15,929 nt of DNA from Oscillospiraceae bacterium (GCA_020024175.1 JAHHUB010000019.1:1-15929), one strand, 5' to 3'. Shown: positions 6,831 to 15,018, counted from the first letter of the stretch. Notes: a model not told the origin generated them from the sequence alone. Numbers and translations: made by a program.

Positions 6831-6956
6831 GCTGATAAAGATCCCCAGAGATCGATACAGGCAAAATCCGCTGTATCAGCAGATTTGCCACAGATGTAAT
6901 CTGACTTATTAAATAAAGATTGCAGAATTTATAATATCTTATTAAAATCAGGAGGT
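6831..6956 (+). ncRNA. L13-type ribosomal protein leader RNA
   Basis: The about 130-nt untranslated leader of rplM-rpsI can fold well. GCTGATA (6831-6837) pairs with TATCAGC (6874-6880), enclosing GATC/GATC (6840-6843, 6850-6853). GATACAG (6854-6860) pairs with CTGTATC (6871-6877) as a partly exclusive alternative to the outer stem. CAGATT (6880-6885) pairs with AATCTG (6898-6903). The loop GCAAA (6861-6865) could also pair with TTTGC (6884-6888). Firmicutes are known to carry an autoregulatory L13 leader here; gene order and position support that family, but I could not compare with its covariance model. No terminator with a U run precedes the ribosome binding site, which hints at translational rather than attenuation control. 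Confidence 0.62.
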
Positions 6957-6963
6957 AAAAACT

Positions 6964-7389
6964 ATGTCCAGTACAATGCCAAAAGCAACAGACGCTCGTA
7001 AATGGTATGTAATTGACGCAGCAGGCGTTCCAATGGGTCACACAGCTGCAAAAGCTGCTTCTATTTTGAGAGGCAAGCATAAGCCAACATTCGCTCCACA
7101 CGCTGACTGCGGAGATTTCGTTATCATTGTAAACGCTGAAAAAGCTGTTTTGACAGGTAAGAAACTTACACAAAAGAAATATCGCCACCATACAGGTTGG
7201 GTAGGACACCTTAAAGAAACAAGCTATGAAAAGCTTATGCAGGAAAATCCTGAATTTGCTATGAAGCTTGCTGTTAAGGGTATGCTCCCAGATACAGTTA
7301 TTGGCAGAAAAGCTCTTACAAGAGTAAGAATTTTCAGAGGTGCAGAACACAACCATGAGGCTCAAAAGCCTGAAGCATGGACACTTTAA
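6964..7389 (+). CDS. rplM: 50S ribosomal protein L13
   Basis: Ribosomal protein L13, an early-assembling 23S rRNA-binding protein of the large subunit. The 141 residues include the family features KWYVIDAAGVPMGHTA near the N terminus, ADCGDFVIIVNAEK, the conserved KKYRHHTGWVGHLKE segment, VKGMLP and the terminal RVRIFRGAEHNHEAQKPE. Length and ends are normal for bacteria. An AGGAGGT site (6950-6956) lies 7 nt before the ATG. It is preceded by a strong promoter and structured leader and followed 24 nt later by rpsI, the usual pairing, so both proteins are made from one message and are likely under shared leader control. Confidence 0.98.
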   Translation: MSSTMPKATDARKWYVIDAAGVPMGHTAAKAASILRGKHKPTFAPHADCGDFVIIVNAEKAVLTGKKLTQKKYRHHTGWVGHLKETSYEKLMQENPEFAMKLAVKGMLPDTVIGRKALTRVRIFRGAEHNHEAQKPEAWTL

Positions 7390-7413
7390 TATCGGAAGAA
7401 GGAGGAAATTAAT

Positions 7414-7812
7414 ATGTACGAATCTAAACCATATTACTACGGTACAGGCAGAAGAAAGAACTCTGTAGCAAGAGTAAGAGTTTACCAGGGAACCGGTAAA
7501 ATCACAATTAACGGCAGAGACATTGATGATTACTTCGGACTCGAAACACTCAAACTGATTGTTAGACAACCACTTAACATTACAGATACAGAAGGCAAAT
7601 TCGATATTATCTGCAACGTAAACGGCGGCGGTATCTCCGGCCAGGCAGGTGCTATCAGACACGGTTTGTCCAGAGCTTTGCTCCAACATTCCGATGAAAT
7701 GCGTCCAATCCTCAAAAAAGCAGGATTCCTCACAAGAGACCCACGTATGAAAGAAAGAAAGAAATACGGTCTCCGTGGAGCAAGACGTTCTCCTCAGTTC
7801 TCAAAACGTTAA
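7414..7812 (+). CDS. rpsI: 30S ribosomal protein S9
   Basis: Ribosomal protein S9, a small-subunit head protein whose C-terminal tail reaches the P-site tRNA. The 132 residues show the opening YYGTGRRKNSVARVRVYQG, the central GGGISGQAGAIRHGLSRAL and the invariant basic tail ending RRSPQFSKR. The length is normal and complete. A GGAGG site lies just upstream of the ATG in the 24-nt gap after rplM. It is the last gene of the ribosomal operon, ending at a strong hairpin 28 nt downstream. Confidence 0.98.
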   Translation: MYESKPYYYGTGRRKNSVARVRVYQGTGKITINGRDIDDYFGLETLKLIVRQPLNITDTEGKFDIICNVNGGGISGQAGAIRHGLSRALLQHSDEMRPILKKAGFLTRDPRMKERKKYGLRGARRSPQFSKR

Positions 7813-7840
7813 TTTGTTTTGGAATTTTCAGACAAAGTCA

Positions 7841-7873
7841 AGAGATGTTTTCTATTGGAGAACATCTCTTTTT
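7841..7873 (+). terminator. Intrinsic terminator of rplM-rpsI
   Basis: A 12-bp stem, AGAGATGTTTTC (7841-7852) with GAGAACATCTCT (7858-7869, one G-T pair), closes a 5-nt loop and is followed by TTTT. It lies between rpsI and the acetyltransferase gene, leaving the latter with either read-through or a weak promoter of its own. Confidence 0.88.
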
Positions 7874-7892
7874 GTATGTAAGGAGAATTATT

Positions 7893-8339
7893 ATGAAAAT
7901 ATATGAAACAAAACTTAATGACGATTTACTGGAAAAATTGATTTTATTTTCGGAAGAGTGGGAAAAAGAAAACTGCACCTATGGTTATCATAAAAATCAA
8001 AAAGAAGATATAGAAAGGAACCGAATTTTTGTAGCAGAAGAAAACAGTCAAATTATTGGTTATCTTTTTGCCGCTGAAAAAATTTCCGAAAAAGACAGCT
8101 CTATAATTAAAAAAGATGAAAAATATATGGAAATAGAAGAAGTTTATATAAGCAAAGAGCTAAGAAAAAACGGTATTGGGCAAAAATTATTTAAAGCTGC
8201 AGAAGAAAAATTTAAAAACGAGGGTTATGCTCAAATTATGCTGACATCTGCCAACAGAGATTTTAAATCTTTGCTGCATTTTTATATTGATGAGCTGGAT
8301 ATGAATTTATGGAGTGCCAGACTTTTTAAAAAATTATAA
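7893..8339 (+). CDS. GNAT-family N-acetyltransferase
   Basis: A 148-residue acetyl-CoA-dependent N-acyltransferase fold protein. The strand IFVAEENSQIIGYLFAAEK (45-63) leads to motif A, with EIEEVYISKELRKNGIGQKL (80-99), whose R-K-N-G-I-G loop (91-96) binds the acetyl-CoA pyrophosphate. Motif B (IMLTSANRDFKSLLHFY) and a short C-terminal Phe/Lys-rich end follow. The acceptor substrate is unknown. The start is set by AAGGAG 7 nt upstream of the ATG at 7893; the reading frame stays open back to 7845, but that start lies inside the rpsI terminator. There is no clear promoter between terminator and gene. It is convergent with the bactofilin gene and shares its terminator. Confidence 0.87.
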   Translation: MKIYETKLNDDLLEKLILFSEEWEKENCTYGYHKNQKEDIERNRIFVAEENSQIIGYLFAAEKISEKDSSIIKKDEKYMEIEEVYISKELRKNGIGQKLFKAAEEKFKNEGYAQIMLTSANRDFKSLLHFYIDELDMNLWSARLFKKL

Positions 8340-8341
8340 AA

Positions 8342-8371
8342 AAACCTCCCACAATAATTTGTGGGAGGTTT
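8342..8371. terminator. Bidirectional terminator between GNAT and bactofilin genes
   Basis: A perfect 13-bp stem (8342-8354 with 8359-8371, TAAT loop). On the minus strand it is followed by a long T run, so it is strongest for the bactofilin gene; on the plus strand the tail is TTTCGGTTT, weaker but usable for the acetyltransferase. Confidence 0.9.
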
Positions 8372-8384
8372 CGGTTTATATGAA

Positions 8385-9461
8385 CTATTTAATATTCATG
8401 GAAATTCTGCCTTGGAATACAGCACCTTCATCAATTTTAATTGAAGAAGTAACTATATCACCTGTGATAACAGCATTTTTCATAATGTGCAGACTGTTGG
8501 CAGAAGTTATATTTCCTGTTACTGTGCCATCAATTTTGATATTGTCAGACATAATATCACCTTCGACAGTACCCATAATACAAAGTTCGTTTTCATTGGT
8601 AACATTACCTTTTATTTTGCCTTGAATAAGGATATTATTAGAAGAAGTGATAGAACCTTCAATTTCTGTGTTTTCGGTTATAACTGTAGTTTGTGGAGAA
8701 ACTTCTACAGTATCAACAGGAACTTCAGCTTTAACTTCTTCGGTTTTTGCTGATGGTGCAGCAGGTTTTTCCTCAATTTTCGGGGCTGCAGGTGTTGTAG
8801 GAGTAACAGGTTTTTCCTCGGCTTTAAGAGCAGCAGGAGGTATTGGCTTTTCCTCAGTTTTAGGGACTATAGTAGTTTCCGCAGGGTCTAATACTTCTGG
8901 TTGGGGTTTAGCTTCTGCTTTTTCTTCATTAAAAGGAATATCAGGTTTCTTTTCTGTTTTATTTTCAATGGCAGAAGAAATTTGCTTTGCTTTAGCTTCA
9001 GCTACTGTATCATCTGCACCTCTTGCCTTGAGAAATGTATTGAGAAAATCATCTGTACCTGTGGGCAGTTTGTCTTCCTGTTTTGCGTCTAATTTAAAGT
9101 CTGCAGCAGAAGAAGCAGAAGAATGCTGAACAGTATTTGCAGATGTGGAAAATGTAGGAGCTGCTGAATGAAATCCGGCTTTTGGTGCAGCATTATTTGT
9201 TCCCTGAGAAAATGTGGGTTTGGCATTAAGTCCCACACCTGTCTGAGGGGCTGCCTGATTTGGTTTGGCAACAGGAGCTGTGGCTGTTGTTGGTGCAGTT
9301 GGAGCTGTGGCATTTTCGGCATATTTAGCTTTCATGTTGTCAAAGCTGGATAAAAAGGCAGGCTTGTCATCAGCAGGTTTATTTTCCTTTATTTCATCTT
9401 TTTCTTCTTCGTTTCCGGTTAATTCTTTAAATGCTTGCATAAAGTTCTTTTTTACATCCAT
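8385..9461 (-). CDS. Bactofilin (polymer-forming cytoskeletal protein)
   Basis: A 358-residue bactofilin: these proteins self-assemble without nucleotide into filaments that organise cell shape or wall enzymes at the membrane. The N terminus MDVKKNFMQAFKELTG could form a short amphipathic helix. A long low-complexity Ala/Pro/Thr/Glu linker follows (about 25-250), including a KxEEKPxxP repeat at 201-242. The C-terminal domain (about 256-358) is a right-handed beta-helix with repeating TEIEGSI, GKIKGNV, GTVEGDI, GTVTGNI and AVITGDI turns, the hallmark of the family. The linker is unusually long; many bactofilins have only short tails around the core. The start has AGGAGG 8 nt upstream, and its own promoter lies at 9564-9592. 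It is convergent with the acetyltransferase and in the same direction as tsaD but separately promoted. Confidence 0.9.
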   Translation of the reverse strand: MDVKKNFMQAFKELTGNEEEKDEIKENKPADDKPAFLSSFDNMKAKYAENATAPTAPTTATAPVAKPNQAAPQTGVGLNAKPTFSQGTNNAAPKAGFHSAAPTFSTSANTVQHSSASSAADFKLDAKQEDKLPTGTDDFLNTFLKARGADDTVAEAKAKQISSAIENKTEKKPDIPFNEEKAEAKPQPEVLDPAETTIVPKTEEKPIPPAALKAEEKPVTPTTPAAPKIEEKPAAPSAKTEEVKAEVPVDTVEVSPQTTVITENTEIEGSITSSNNILIQGKIKGNVTNENELCIMGTVEGDIMSDNIKIDGTVTGNITSANSLHIMKNAVITGDIVTSSIKIDEGAVFQGRISMNIK

Positions 9462-9563
9462 TATACATTCCTCCTAATTAATTTATCTAAATTAGATTCA
9501 ATATGCTATCTGTAACCAGCCATTGTGATAGCTGTATCTGCATATAATATAATACTTAAATTT

Positions 9564-9592
9564 ATTCTACTATATTACGGAGAATTTTTCAA
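9564..9592 (-). promoter_or_regulatory. Sigma-A promoter of bactofilin gene
   Basis: On the minus strand TTGAAA (9592-9587), a 17-bp spacer and TAGAAT (9569-9564). Predicted transcription start is near 9557, giving a leader of about 95 nt with no evident terminator or riboswitch. Confidence 0.68.
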
Positions 9593-9623
9593 CTGTTTTA
9601 TATAAAATTTAACTGAAAAGAGA

Positions 9624-10637
9624 TTAAAAATCTTGGTTTATAGGCATACCAGCCTTGCCATTTAAAGACATATCAGCAATTTTGCCTTTTAAATATTCAT
9701 AATAAGCCTGAGAGCCTATCATAGCAGCATTATCTCCGCACAGTGAAAGAGGTGGAGCATAAAGCTTATAGCCATGTTTTAAGCAGAGTTCTTCCAACCC
9801 TTTGCGAAGTCCTGAGTTAGCAGCAACACCTCCTGCCACAGCTATGGTGTTGTAGCCATATTCTTTGGCGGCAAGCTCCACTCTGGAGCAGAGAATTTCT
9901 GTAACTGTATTTTGAAAATCGGCACAGAGAGCAGGAATATCAACATCCACACCTTTTTGTTTAGAATTGTGGATAAGATTTATAACAAAAGTTTTAAGTC
10001 CTGAAAAACTAAAATCATAGGGTGAATTTTCCACAGATGGTCGGGGAAGTTTATATTTTCCCGGTGTTGCTGTAACTGCGGTTTTATCAAGGTTTACACC
10101 ACCCGGGTAAGGAAATCCCATAGCTCTTGCAGCCTTGTCAAAAGCTTCACCTGCGGCATCGTCACGGGTTTTTCCGATAATGTTAAAATCAGTGTAATCT
10201 TTTACTTCAATAATATTGCTATGACCTCCCGATACCACCAAACAGAGAAAAGGAGGTTTTAATTCAGTATGGGCTATGTAGTTGGCAGCAATATGACCTC
10301 TTATGTGATGAACTGGGATAAGGGGTTTATTTGATGAAAAAGCCAGTCCTTTGGCAAAATTTACACCTACAAGCACAGCACCGATAAGTCCCGGTGCGGC
10401 AGTAACGGCTATGGCGTCTACATCATTAAGTGTTATTTGGGCTTTGTTTAAAGTTTCTTCAACTACGGATACAATATTTTCTATATGACGGCGGCCTGCA
10501 ATTTCGGGAACTACTCCGCCGTATAATTTATGTTCTGCAATTTGTGTATTTACCACTGAGGAAATTACCTTTCTGCCATCTTCTACAACGGCAGCGGCAG
10601 TTTCATCACAGGAACTTTCTATAGCAAGTATTTTCAA
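9624..10637 (-). CDS. tsaD: tRNA N6-threonylcarbamoyladenosine transferase TsaD
   Basis: Catalytic subunit (Kae1/YgjD/Gcp family) that, with TsaB and TsaE, transfers threonylcarbamoyl from TC-AMP to A37 of ANN-decoding tRNAs; it is near-universal. The 337 residues begin MKILAIESSCDETAAAVV. The metal-binding HIRGH pair (His111, His115) is present, as are VSGGHS (about 135-140), GEAFDKAARAMG and the C-terminal GDNAAMIG Asp, so the ASKHA-fold active site is complete. The start is a TTG (10637-10635) with AAGGAG about 8 nt upstream; no nearer ATG suits the family N terminus. It follows mfd by 18 nt in the same direction and is likely cotranscribed. TsaB and TsaE genes are not in the window. Confidence 0.97.
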   Translation of the reverse strand: MKILAIESSCDETAAAVVEDGRKVISSVVNTQIAEHKLYGGVVPEIAGRRHIENIVSVVEETLNKAQITLNDVDAIAVTAAPGLIGAVLVGVNFAKGLAFSSNKPLIPVHHIRGHIAANYIAHTELKPPFLCLVVSGGHSNIIEVKDYTDFNIIGKTRDDAAGEAFDKAARAMGFPYPGGVNLDKTAVTATPGKYKLPRPSVENSPYDFSFSGLKTFVINLIHNSKQKGVDVDIPALCADFQNTVTEILCSRVELAAKEYGYNTIAVAGGVAANSGLRKGLEELCLKHGYKLYAPPLSLCGDNAAMIGSQAYYEYLKGKIADMSLNGKAGMPINQDF

Positions 10638-10655
10638 AATAATCTCTCCTTTAAA

Positions 10656-13600
10656 TTAAAGTTCAATTATATCAAGCATTTCTTTTAAAGCATCTAAAGG
10701 TTTTTGTCCTTTGGCAATTTTCATTGTAAAATAAGGGGTTTCTTTGGCAACTACAGTAACTCTGCTGCCCAAACGGGAAGTAAGTTCCGAAGCTACTTTC
10801 ATGTCAAATTTAGCAGGAATCATAATGAGATTTTTGTCATCCTGTTTTATTTCCGCAAACCCCATAATAGCTGCACGGTTTCTTATAAGAGCCACATCTA
10901 CAAGTCCCTTTACAGATTGAGGTGGATCACCGAAACGGTCAATAAGTTCGTCAAGTACATCCATGGCGTCTTCATTATTTTTTATAACTGCAATTTTTTT
11001 GTATATGTCAATTCTTTGAGTCAAGTCACTGATATATTTTTCGGGGATATGAGCATCAATTCTGAGGTCCATAGCACATTCTGAAGATTTTTCCGGAATA
11101 ACTTCCCCTCTTTCTTCTGCAATGGCATCTCCAAGCATTTTTATATACATATCATAGCCGACAGCTTCCATATGACCATGCTGTTTTCCGCCTAAGATAC
11201 TGCCTGCACCACGGATTTCCAAATCCCGCATGGCTATTCTGAATCCTGAACCGAATGAAGTAAATTCCTTTATGGCAGAAAGTCGCTTTGTGGCTATATC
11301 AGTGAGAGCTTTTCCCTGAGTGAATGTGAGATAAGCATAAGCACGGCGGGAAGAACGGCCTACACGGCCTCTTAACTGGTAAAGCTGACTTAACCCCATT
11401 TTATCAGCATCTTCAATTATCATAGTGTTGCAGTTGGATACATCCACACCTGTTTCTATAATGGTGGTGCAGACTAAAATATCAATTTCTCTGTCCACAA
11501 GCTGCTGCCATATTTTAGAAAGCTGTTCCTCACTCATTTTGCCGTGAGCTACTGTAATATTGGCATCGGGGAGCAGTTGCTGAAGTTTAAAGGCACAGGT
11601 TTCAATGGATTCCACACGGTTATGAAGATAGAAAGCCTGACCTCCACGACGCAGTTCTTTTTTTAGTGCCTGTTCTATAATTCCCCAGTTGTGTTCAATA
11701 ACATAGGTCTGTACAGGGAAACGGTCCTGTGGAGCTTCTTCAATTACCGACATATCTCTTATTCCGGACATAGCCATGTTTAGAGTTCTGGGAATAGGAG
11801 TAGCGGAAAGGGTTAATACATCTACATTGTTGCGCAGTTCCTTGAATTTTTCCTTGTGAGCCACACCGAAACGCTGTTCCTCGTCAATTATGCAAAGACC
11901 TAAGTCTTTAAAATCAACATCGTTTTGTATAACACGGTGAGTTCCGATTACAATATCCACCAATCCTTTTTTTAGTTCGGTAATAATTTGTTTTTGCTGT
12001 TTAGGTGTGCGGAAACGGGATAAAATATCAATTTTAATAGGGTAATTTTCCATTCTGGAGCAGAAAGTTTTGTAGTGCTGCCATGCCAAAATTGTGGTGG
12101 GCACCAAAACTGCACACTGTTTTCCCTCCATAACACATTTGAATGCGGCTCTGATGGCAACTTCAGTTTTTCCAAAGCCCACATCTCCGCAGAGCAGTCT
12201 GTCCATGGGGGAGGGTCGTTCCATATCGGATTTAATTTCATCTATACAGCGTAGCTGATCCCCTGTTTCTTCATAAGGAAAACGCTGTTCAAATTCTCTC
12301 TGCCATTCTGTGTCTTTGGAAAAAGCATAACCTTTGGTTTTAAGGCGTTTTGCATAAAGCTCAGTGAGTTCTTTTGCCATATCTTTGACAGCGGCTCTTA
12401 CTCGTTTTTTGGTGTTTGACCATTCTACTGAGTTTAGTTTATTTAGTTTTACCCCTGAGTCTTCTTTGGCACCAATATACTTTGTTACTAAATCCAGTTG
12501 ATTTACAGCCACATAAAGCACATCGGAACCAGCATAATTTATTTTTATGTAATCTTTGATTACATTGTCAAATTCTCGTTTTACAATACCGCCGAATATA
12601 CCCACGCCATAAGTGGTGTGTACCACCAAATCTCCCACAGTAAGGTCGGAAAGATTTTTTATTTTTGAGGCTGATGAAGGTTTGTTTTTCCGTTTTGATT
12701 TTGAAGCGGCGATTTTTCCCTGAGTTTTTACAGTGAGCTTTATTTCGGGATATTCAAAACCCGATGGCAATGATGCAGGAACTACTGTAACCTGACCATA
12801 ACTTATTTTGGAAATATCCGAAGCAGTAACAGCGTCAAATCCGCTTTTTAAAAGGTCGGAAGTCAAAGCAGTGGCAGCTCTTTCCGTACCTGCCATAACA
12901 ACACAGAAATATTTATGGTCCAGTAATTCTTCCAGTTCTTCTTTTAAAACTCCATATTCACCGCTCCATGGGGAAAGAGGTGTGGCATTTACTCCGTGAC
13001 TTCTTTTCACGGGAATATCATAACTCACTCTTTCAAATGTTTCCATTATAACACAAGGCAGCAGACTTAATTCCGAAATAAGATAGGGATAGTCCGCTGA
13101 AAAAGTGTCACATCCCGGAAAAACCAGACCTTCTTCCAAAAGGGATTCTGTATCCTCTCTTATTTGAGATGACACGGTTTTTAAAGTGTCTTTAACAGCC
13201 GCAGGGTCATTAAAGAATATCACTGTGTCAGAAGATATATAATCAAAAATTGTAGCGGGTTTAGAATATACAAGGGGCAAATATCTGTTTACATTGCCGA
13301 GAGTCAGATTATCGTTTAATCTGTCAATATCAGCGGAGATATTTGCTCTGGCTTTTTCCATGGACTTTGAAGTGAGCTTTGAAAGTTGAGTTTTAAGAAT
13401 ATCCAGCATTTTTTCCGAACTTTCAAAAAGAACTTCCCTGGCGGGAGTAATATCAATGCTGTCGCAGATTCCTTCACGCCTTTGGGTTTCTATTTTAAAC
13501 GGAGCAATGCTGTCTATTTCATCGTCCCAAAATTCAATTCGGAAAGGGTCCTCTGTGTGGGGAGGAAAAATATCTAAAATACCTCCTCTGTGGGAAAACT

Positions 13601-14117
13601 GACATACACCGTCAACCTGCGGTGCGGCACTGTAACCTGCCTGTACTAATTTTTGTATAAGGATGTTTATATCACAGGTATCTCCAGCGGAAAGTTTAAT
13701 AGTATTTTCGGCTAGATTTTTCGGAGGAATAGTATATTGCAAAAGGGCTTCTGCTCCAGCTACAATTATATTTTTGCCACCTGCCGCAATATTTTCCAAA
13801 ACTTTAAGGCGCTGGTGTTCATATTCTCTGGAAATTCCTTCAACATCTCGATAGATAAAATCTCTGGTAGGATAGACTATGGCTTTTTCTTCACCAAAGA
13901 AAGCATTTAACTCATCAGCAAATTTTACCGCCGAAGAGTCATCAGAGGTGATGAGCAATGCGGAGGCATTTTCATTTTGACAATATCCGTATATAAAATG
14001 TGATTTGTGAATCTGAGACAGACCTGACATAAGCACAGGGGTTCTGCCCTCTTTTATATCTGCTGTCATTTCTTTAAACTGCAAAAGCTCCTTCAGAAGG
14101 TTGGAAAAATCTTTCAT
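10656..14117 (-). CDS. mfd: Transcription-repair coupling factor Mfd
   Basis: Large superfamily 2 DNA translocase that pushes RNA polymerase stalled at lesions off DNA and recruits UvrA. From the ATG at 14117 it has 1153 residues, a normal length. The UvrB-like N-terminal module includes FSHRGGILDIFPP (about 180). The RNA polymerase-interacting CarD-like domain (about 485-550) contains VGDLVVHTTYGVGIFGGI. The motor follows with Walker A GDVGFGKT (644-651), DEEQ box (745-748), SATPIPRTLNMA, TTIIETGVDV and QLRGRVGRS. The last part is the C-terminal TRCF domain (about 1015-1110). The frame is open 4 codons further to a TTG at 14129, but GAGGTG overlaps that codon and lies 4 nt before the ATG. 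It is transcribed with tsaD and divergent from the metallopeptidase gene. Confidence 0.97.
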   Translation of the reverse strand: MKDFSNLLKELLQFKEMTADIKEGRTPVLMSGLSQIHKSHFIYGYCQNENASALLITSDDSSAVKFADELNAFFGEEKAIVYPTRDFIYRDVEGISREYEHQRLKVLENIAAGGKNIIVAGAEALLQYTIPPKNLAENTIKLSAGDTCDINILIQKLVQAGYSAAPQVDGVCQFSHRGGILDIFPPHTEDPFRIEFWDDEIDSIAPFKIETQRREGICDSIDITPAREVLFESSEKMLDILKTQLSKLTSKSMEKARANISADIDRLNDNLTLGNVNRYLPLVYSKPATIFDYISSDTVIFFNDPAAVKDTLKTVSSQIREDTESLLEEGLVFPGCDTFSADYPYLISELSLLPCVIMETFERVSYDIPVKRSHGVNATPLSPWSGEYGVLKEELEELLDHKYFCVVMAGTERAATALTSDLLKSGFDAVTASDISKISYGQVTVVPASLPSGFEYPEIKLTVKTQGKIAASKSKRKNKPSSASKIKNLSDLTVGDLVVHTTYGVGIFGGIVKREFDNVIKDYIKINYAGSDVLYVAVNQLDLVTKYIGAKEDSGVKLNKLNSVEWSNTKKRVRAAVKDMAKELTELYAKRLKTKGYAFSKDTEWQREFEQRFPYEETGDQLRCIDEIKSDMERPSPMDRLLCGDVGFGKTEVAIRAAFKCVMEGKQCAVLVPTTILAWQHYKTFCSRMENYPIKIDILSRFRTPKQQKQIITELKKGLVDIVIGTHRVIQNDVDFKDLGLCIIDEEQRFGVAHKEKFKELRNNVDVLTLSATPIPRTLNMAMSGIRDMSVIEEAPQDRFPVQTYVIEHNWGIIEQALKKELRRGGQAFYLHNRVESIETCAFKLQQLLPDANITVAHGKMSEEQLSKIWQQLVDREIDILVCTTIIETGVDVSNCNTMIIEDADKMGLSQLYQLRGRVGRSSRRAYAYLTFTQGKALTDIATKRLSAIKEFTSFGSGFRIAMRDLEIRGAGSILGGKQHGHMEAVGYDMYIKMLGDAIAEERGEVIPEKSSECAMDLRIDAHIPEKYISDLTQRIDIYKKIAVIKNNEDAMDVLDELIDRFGDPPQSVKGLVDVALIRNRAAIMGFAEIKQDDKNLIMIPAKFDMKVASELTSRLGSRVTVVAKETPYFTMKIAKGQKPLDALKEMLDIIEL

Positions 14118-14156
14118 ATCACACCTCAACTTATCATTAAAAATTAAATTACATAT

Positions 14157-14187
14157 ATTATACTATTTTATTGCTTTTTTCGGTAAA
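14157..14187 (-). promoter_or_regulatory. Promoter candidate for mfd-tsaD
   Basis: A consensus TATAAT on the minus strand (14162-14157) lies 40 nt before the mfd ATG. The nearest -35 match is TTTACC (14187-14182) at a long 19-bp spacing, so activity or dependence on an activator is uncertain. Confidence 0.45.
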
Positions 14188-14270
14188 AGTCCAGTGAAAT
14201 TTGGGATATTAAAGAAAAAGTTTAAAATTTCATAAAAATCATTGATTTTTAAGATGTAAATCTTATGTTA

Positions 14271-14286
14271 AATCTGTTTACAGATT
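14271..14286. promoter_or_regulatory. Dyad over the -35 of the metallopeptidase promoter
   Basis: AATCTG (14271-14276), TTTA, CAGATT (14281-14286): a perfect 6-bp dyad with a 4-bp centre that contains the -35 hexamer. The form is that of a repressor operator; I do not recognise a specific regulator. Confidence 0.4.
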
Positions 14287-14306
14287 CCCTGATTTTATAG
14301 TATAAT
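14277..14306 (+). promoter_or_regulatory. Sigma-A promoter of metallopeptidase-cyclophilin-ynzC unit
   Basis: TTTACA (14277-14282), an 18-bp spacer and TATAAT (14301-14306). The start would be near 14313, giving a leader of about 25 nt before a GGAGGG site and the ATG at 14338. Confidence 0.72.
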
Positions 14307-14337
14307 AACTCTATACGCTTAAAAACGGAGGGAACTT

Positions 14338-15018
14338 ATGCAACGCAATCTATACGGCAAAAACAGTGATTTATCCTATGAGCTTTCCCGCCGGAAAATG
14401 AAAGGTATAAAAATAAGAGTTGAAAAGGACGGAACCATAGCAATAAGTGCAGGAAAAACTGTTCCCAACAAGGATATAGATGCTTTTGTTTTATTAAGCG
14501 AAGATAAAATTATAAAAGTGCGGGAAAAACTTAAAAACACCATATATTATATAAATGAAAACTGCCAGTTTGATGAAGGAGATATATTTTATATATGGGG
14601 AGAAAAGTATATAATAAACAGAAGTAAATCCCTAAATAAAACCCCGGAAATAAAATTGGAAGATAAAATTATAGCTATATCATCAAAAAGTCAAAATCCT
14701 CAAAAAGATATGGAAACATTTCTCAGAAACCAGTGTAAAATAGTATTTGAGAAATTATCACAAAAGGTATATAATACCCTAGAGGAATACAAAGGTGAAA
14801 AACCAGACTTAGTTATGAAGAAAATGAAAAGCTGTTGGGGAATTTGCTATTATACTAAGAATAAAATTACACTTAATACAAGACTTGCTTATTTCCCCAA
14901 AACTTTGGCTGAGGAAACTATGTACCATGAGTACATACATTTTATTTACCATAACCATTCAAAGGAATTTTACAGTCTTTTAAATAAATACACAGCAAAC
15001 CGGAAAACAAAAAATTAA
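14338..15018 (+). CDS. YgjP/SprT-like zinc metallopeptidase domain protein (DUF45)
   Basis: A 226-residue protein with the YgjP-like metallopeptidase domain, related in its zinc site to SprT/M48-type gluzincin peptidases. The N-terminal half (LSRRKMKGIKIRVEKDGTIA) matches the usual beta-rich opening. The C-terminal half holds CWGICYYTKNKITLN and then HEYIH (His197, Glu198, His201) with third ligand His207 in HNHSKEF, so the zinc site is complete. Family members usually read WGSC where this one has WGIC, and the chain stops about 15 residues after the third ligand, shorter than typical. The physiological substrate is not known; it is probably cytosolic. GGAGGG lies 5 nt before the start. It leads a plus-strand unit with the cyclophilin (23 nt later) and ynzC-like genes, divergent from mfd. 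Confidence 0.85.
   Translation: MQRNLYGKNSDLSYELSRRKMKGIKIRVEKDGTIAISAGKTVPNKDIDAFVLLSEDKIIKVREKLKNTIYYINENCQFDEGDIFYIWGEKYIINRSKSLNKTPEIKLEDKIIAISSKSQNPQKDMETFLRNQCKIVFEKLSQKVYNTLEEYKGEKPDLVMKKMKSCWGICYYTKNKITLNTRLAYFPKTLAEETMYHEYIHFIYHNHSKEFYSLLNKYTANRKTKN

Noticed and set aside
6817..7689. 290-residue minus-strand open frame opposite rplM and rpsI
   Set aside because: It lies fully antisense to two unmistakable ribosomal protein genes and the leader; the Cys/Phe/Ser-rich translation has no family features.
7845..7892. Upstream extension of the GNAT acetyltransferase
   Set aside because: The extra 16 codons lie in the rpsI terminator hairpin, and AAGGAG 7 nt before the ATG at 7893 defines the start.
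8647..9129. 160-residue plus-strand frame inside the bactofilin gene
   Set aside because: Its Gly/Ser/Ala/Phe repeats are the antisense image of the low-complexity bactofilin linker.
11972..12241. 89-residue minus-strand frame inside mfd
   Set aside because: It is an alternative frame within the conserved Mfd motor region and has no independent support.
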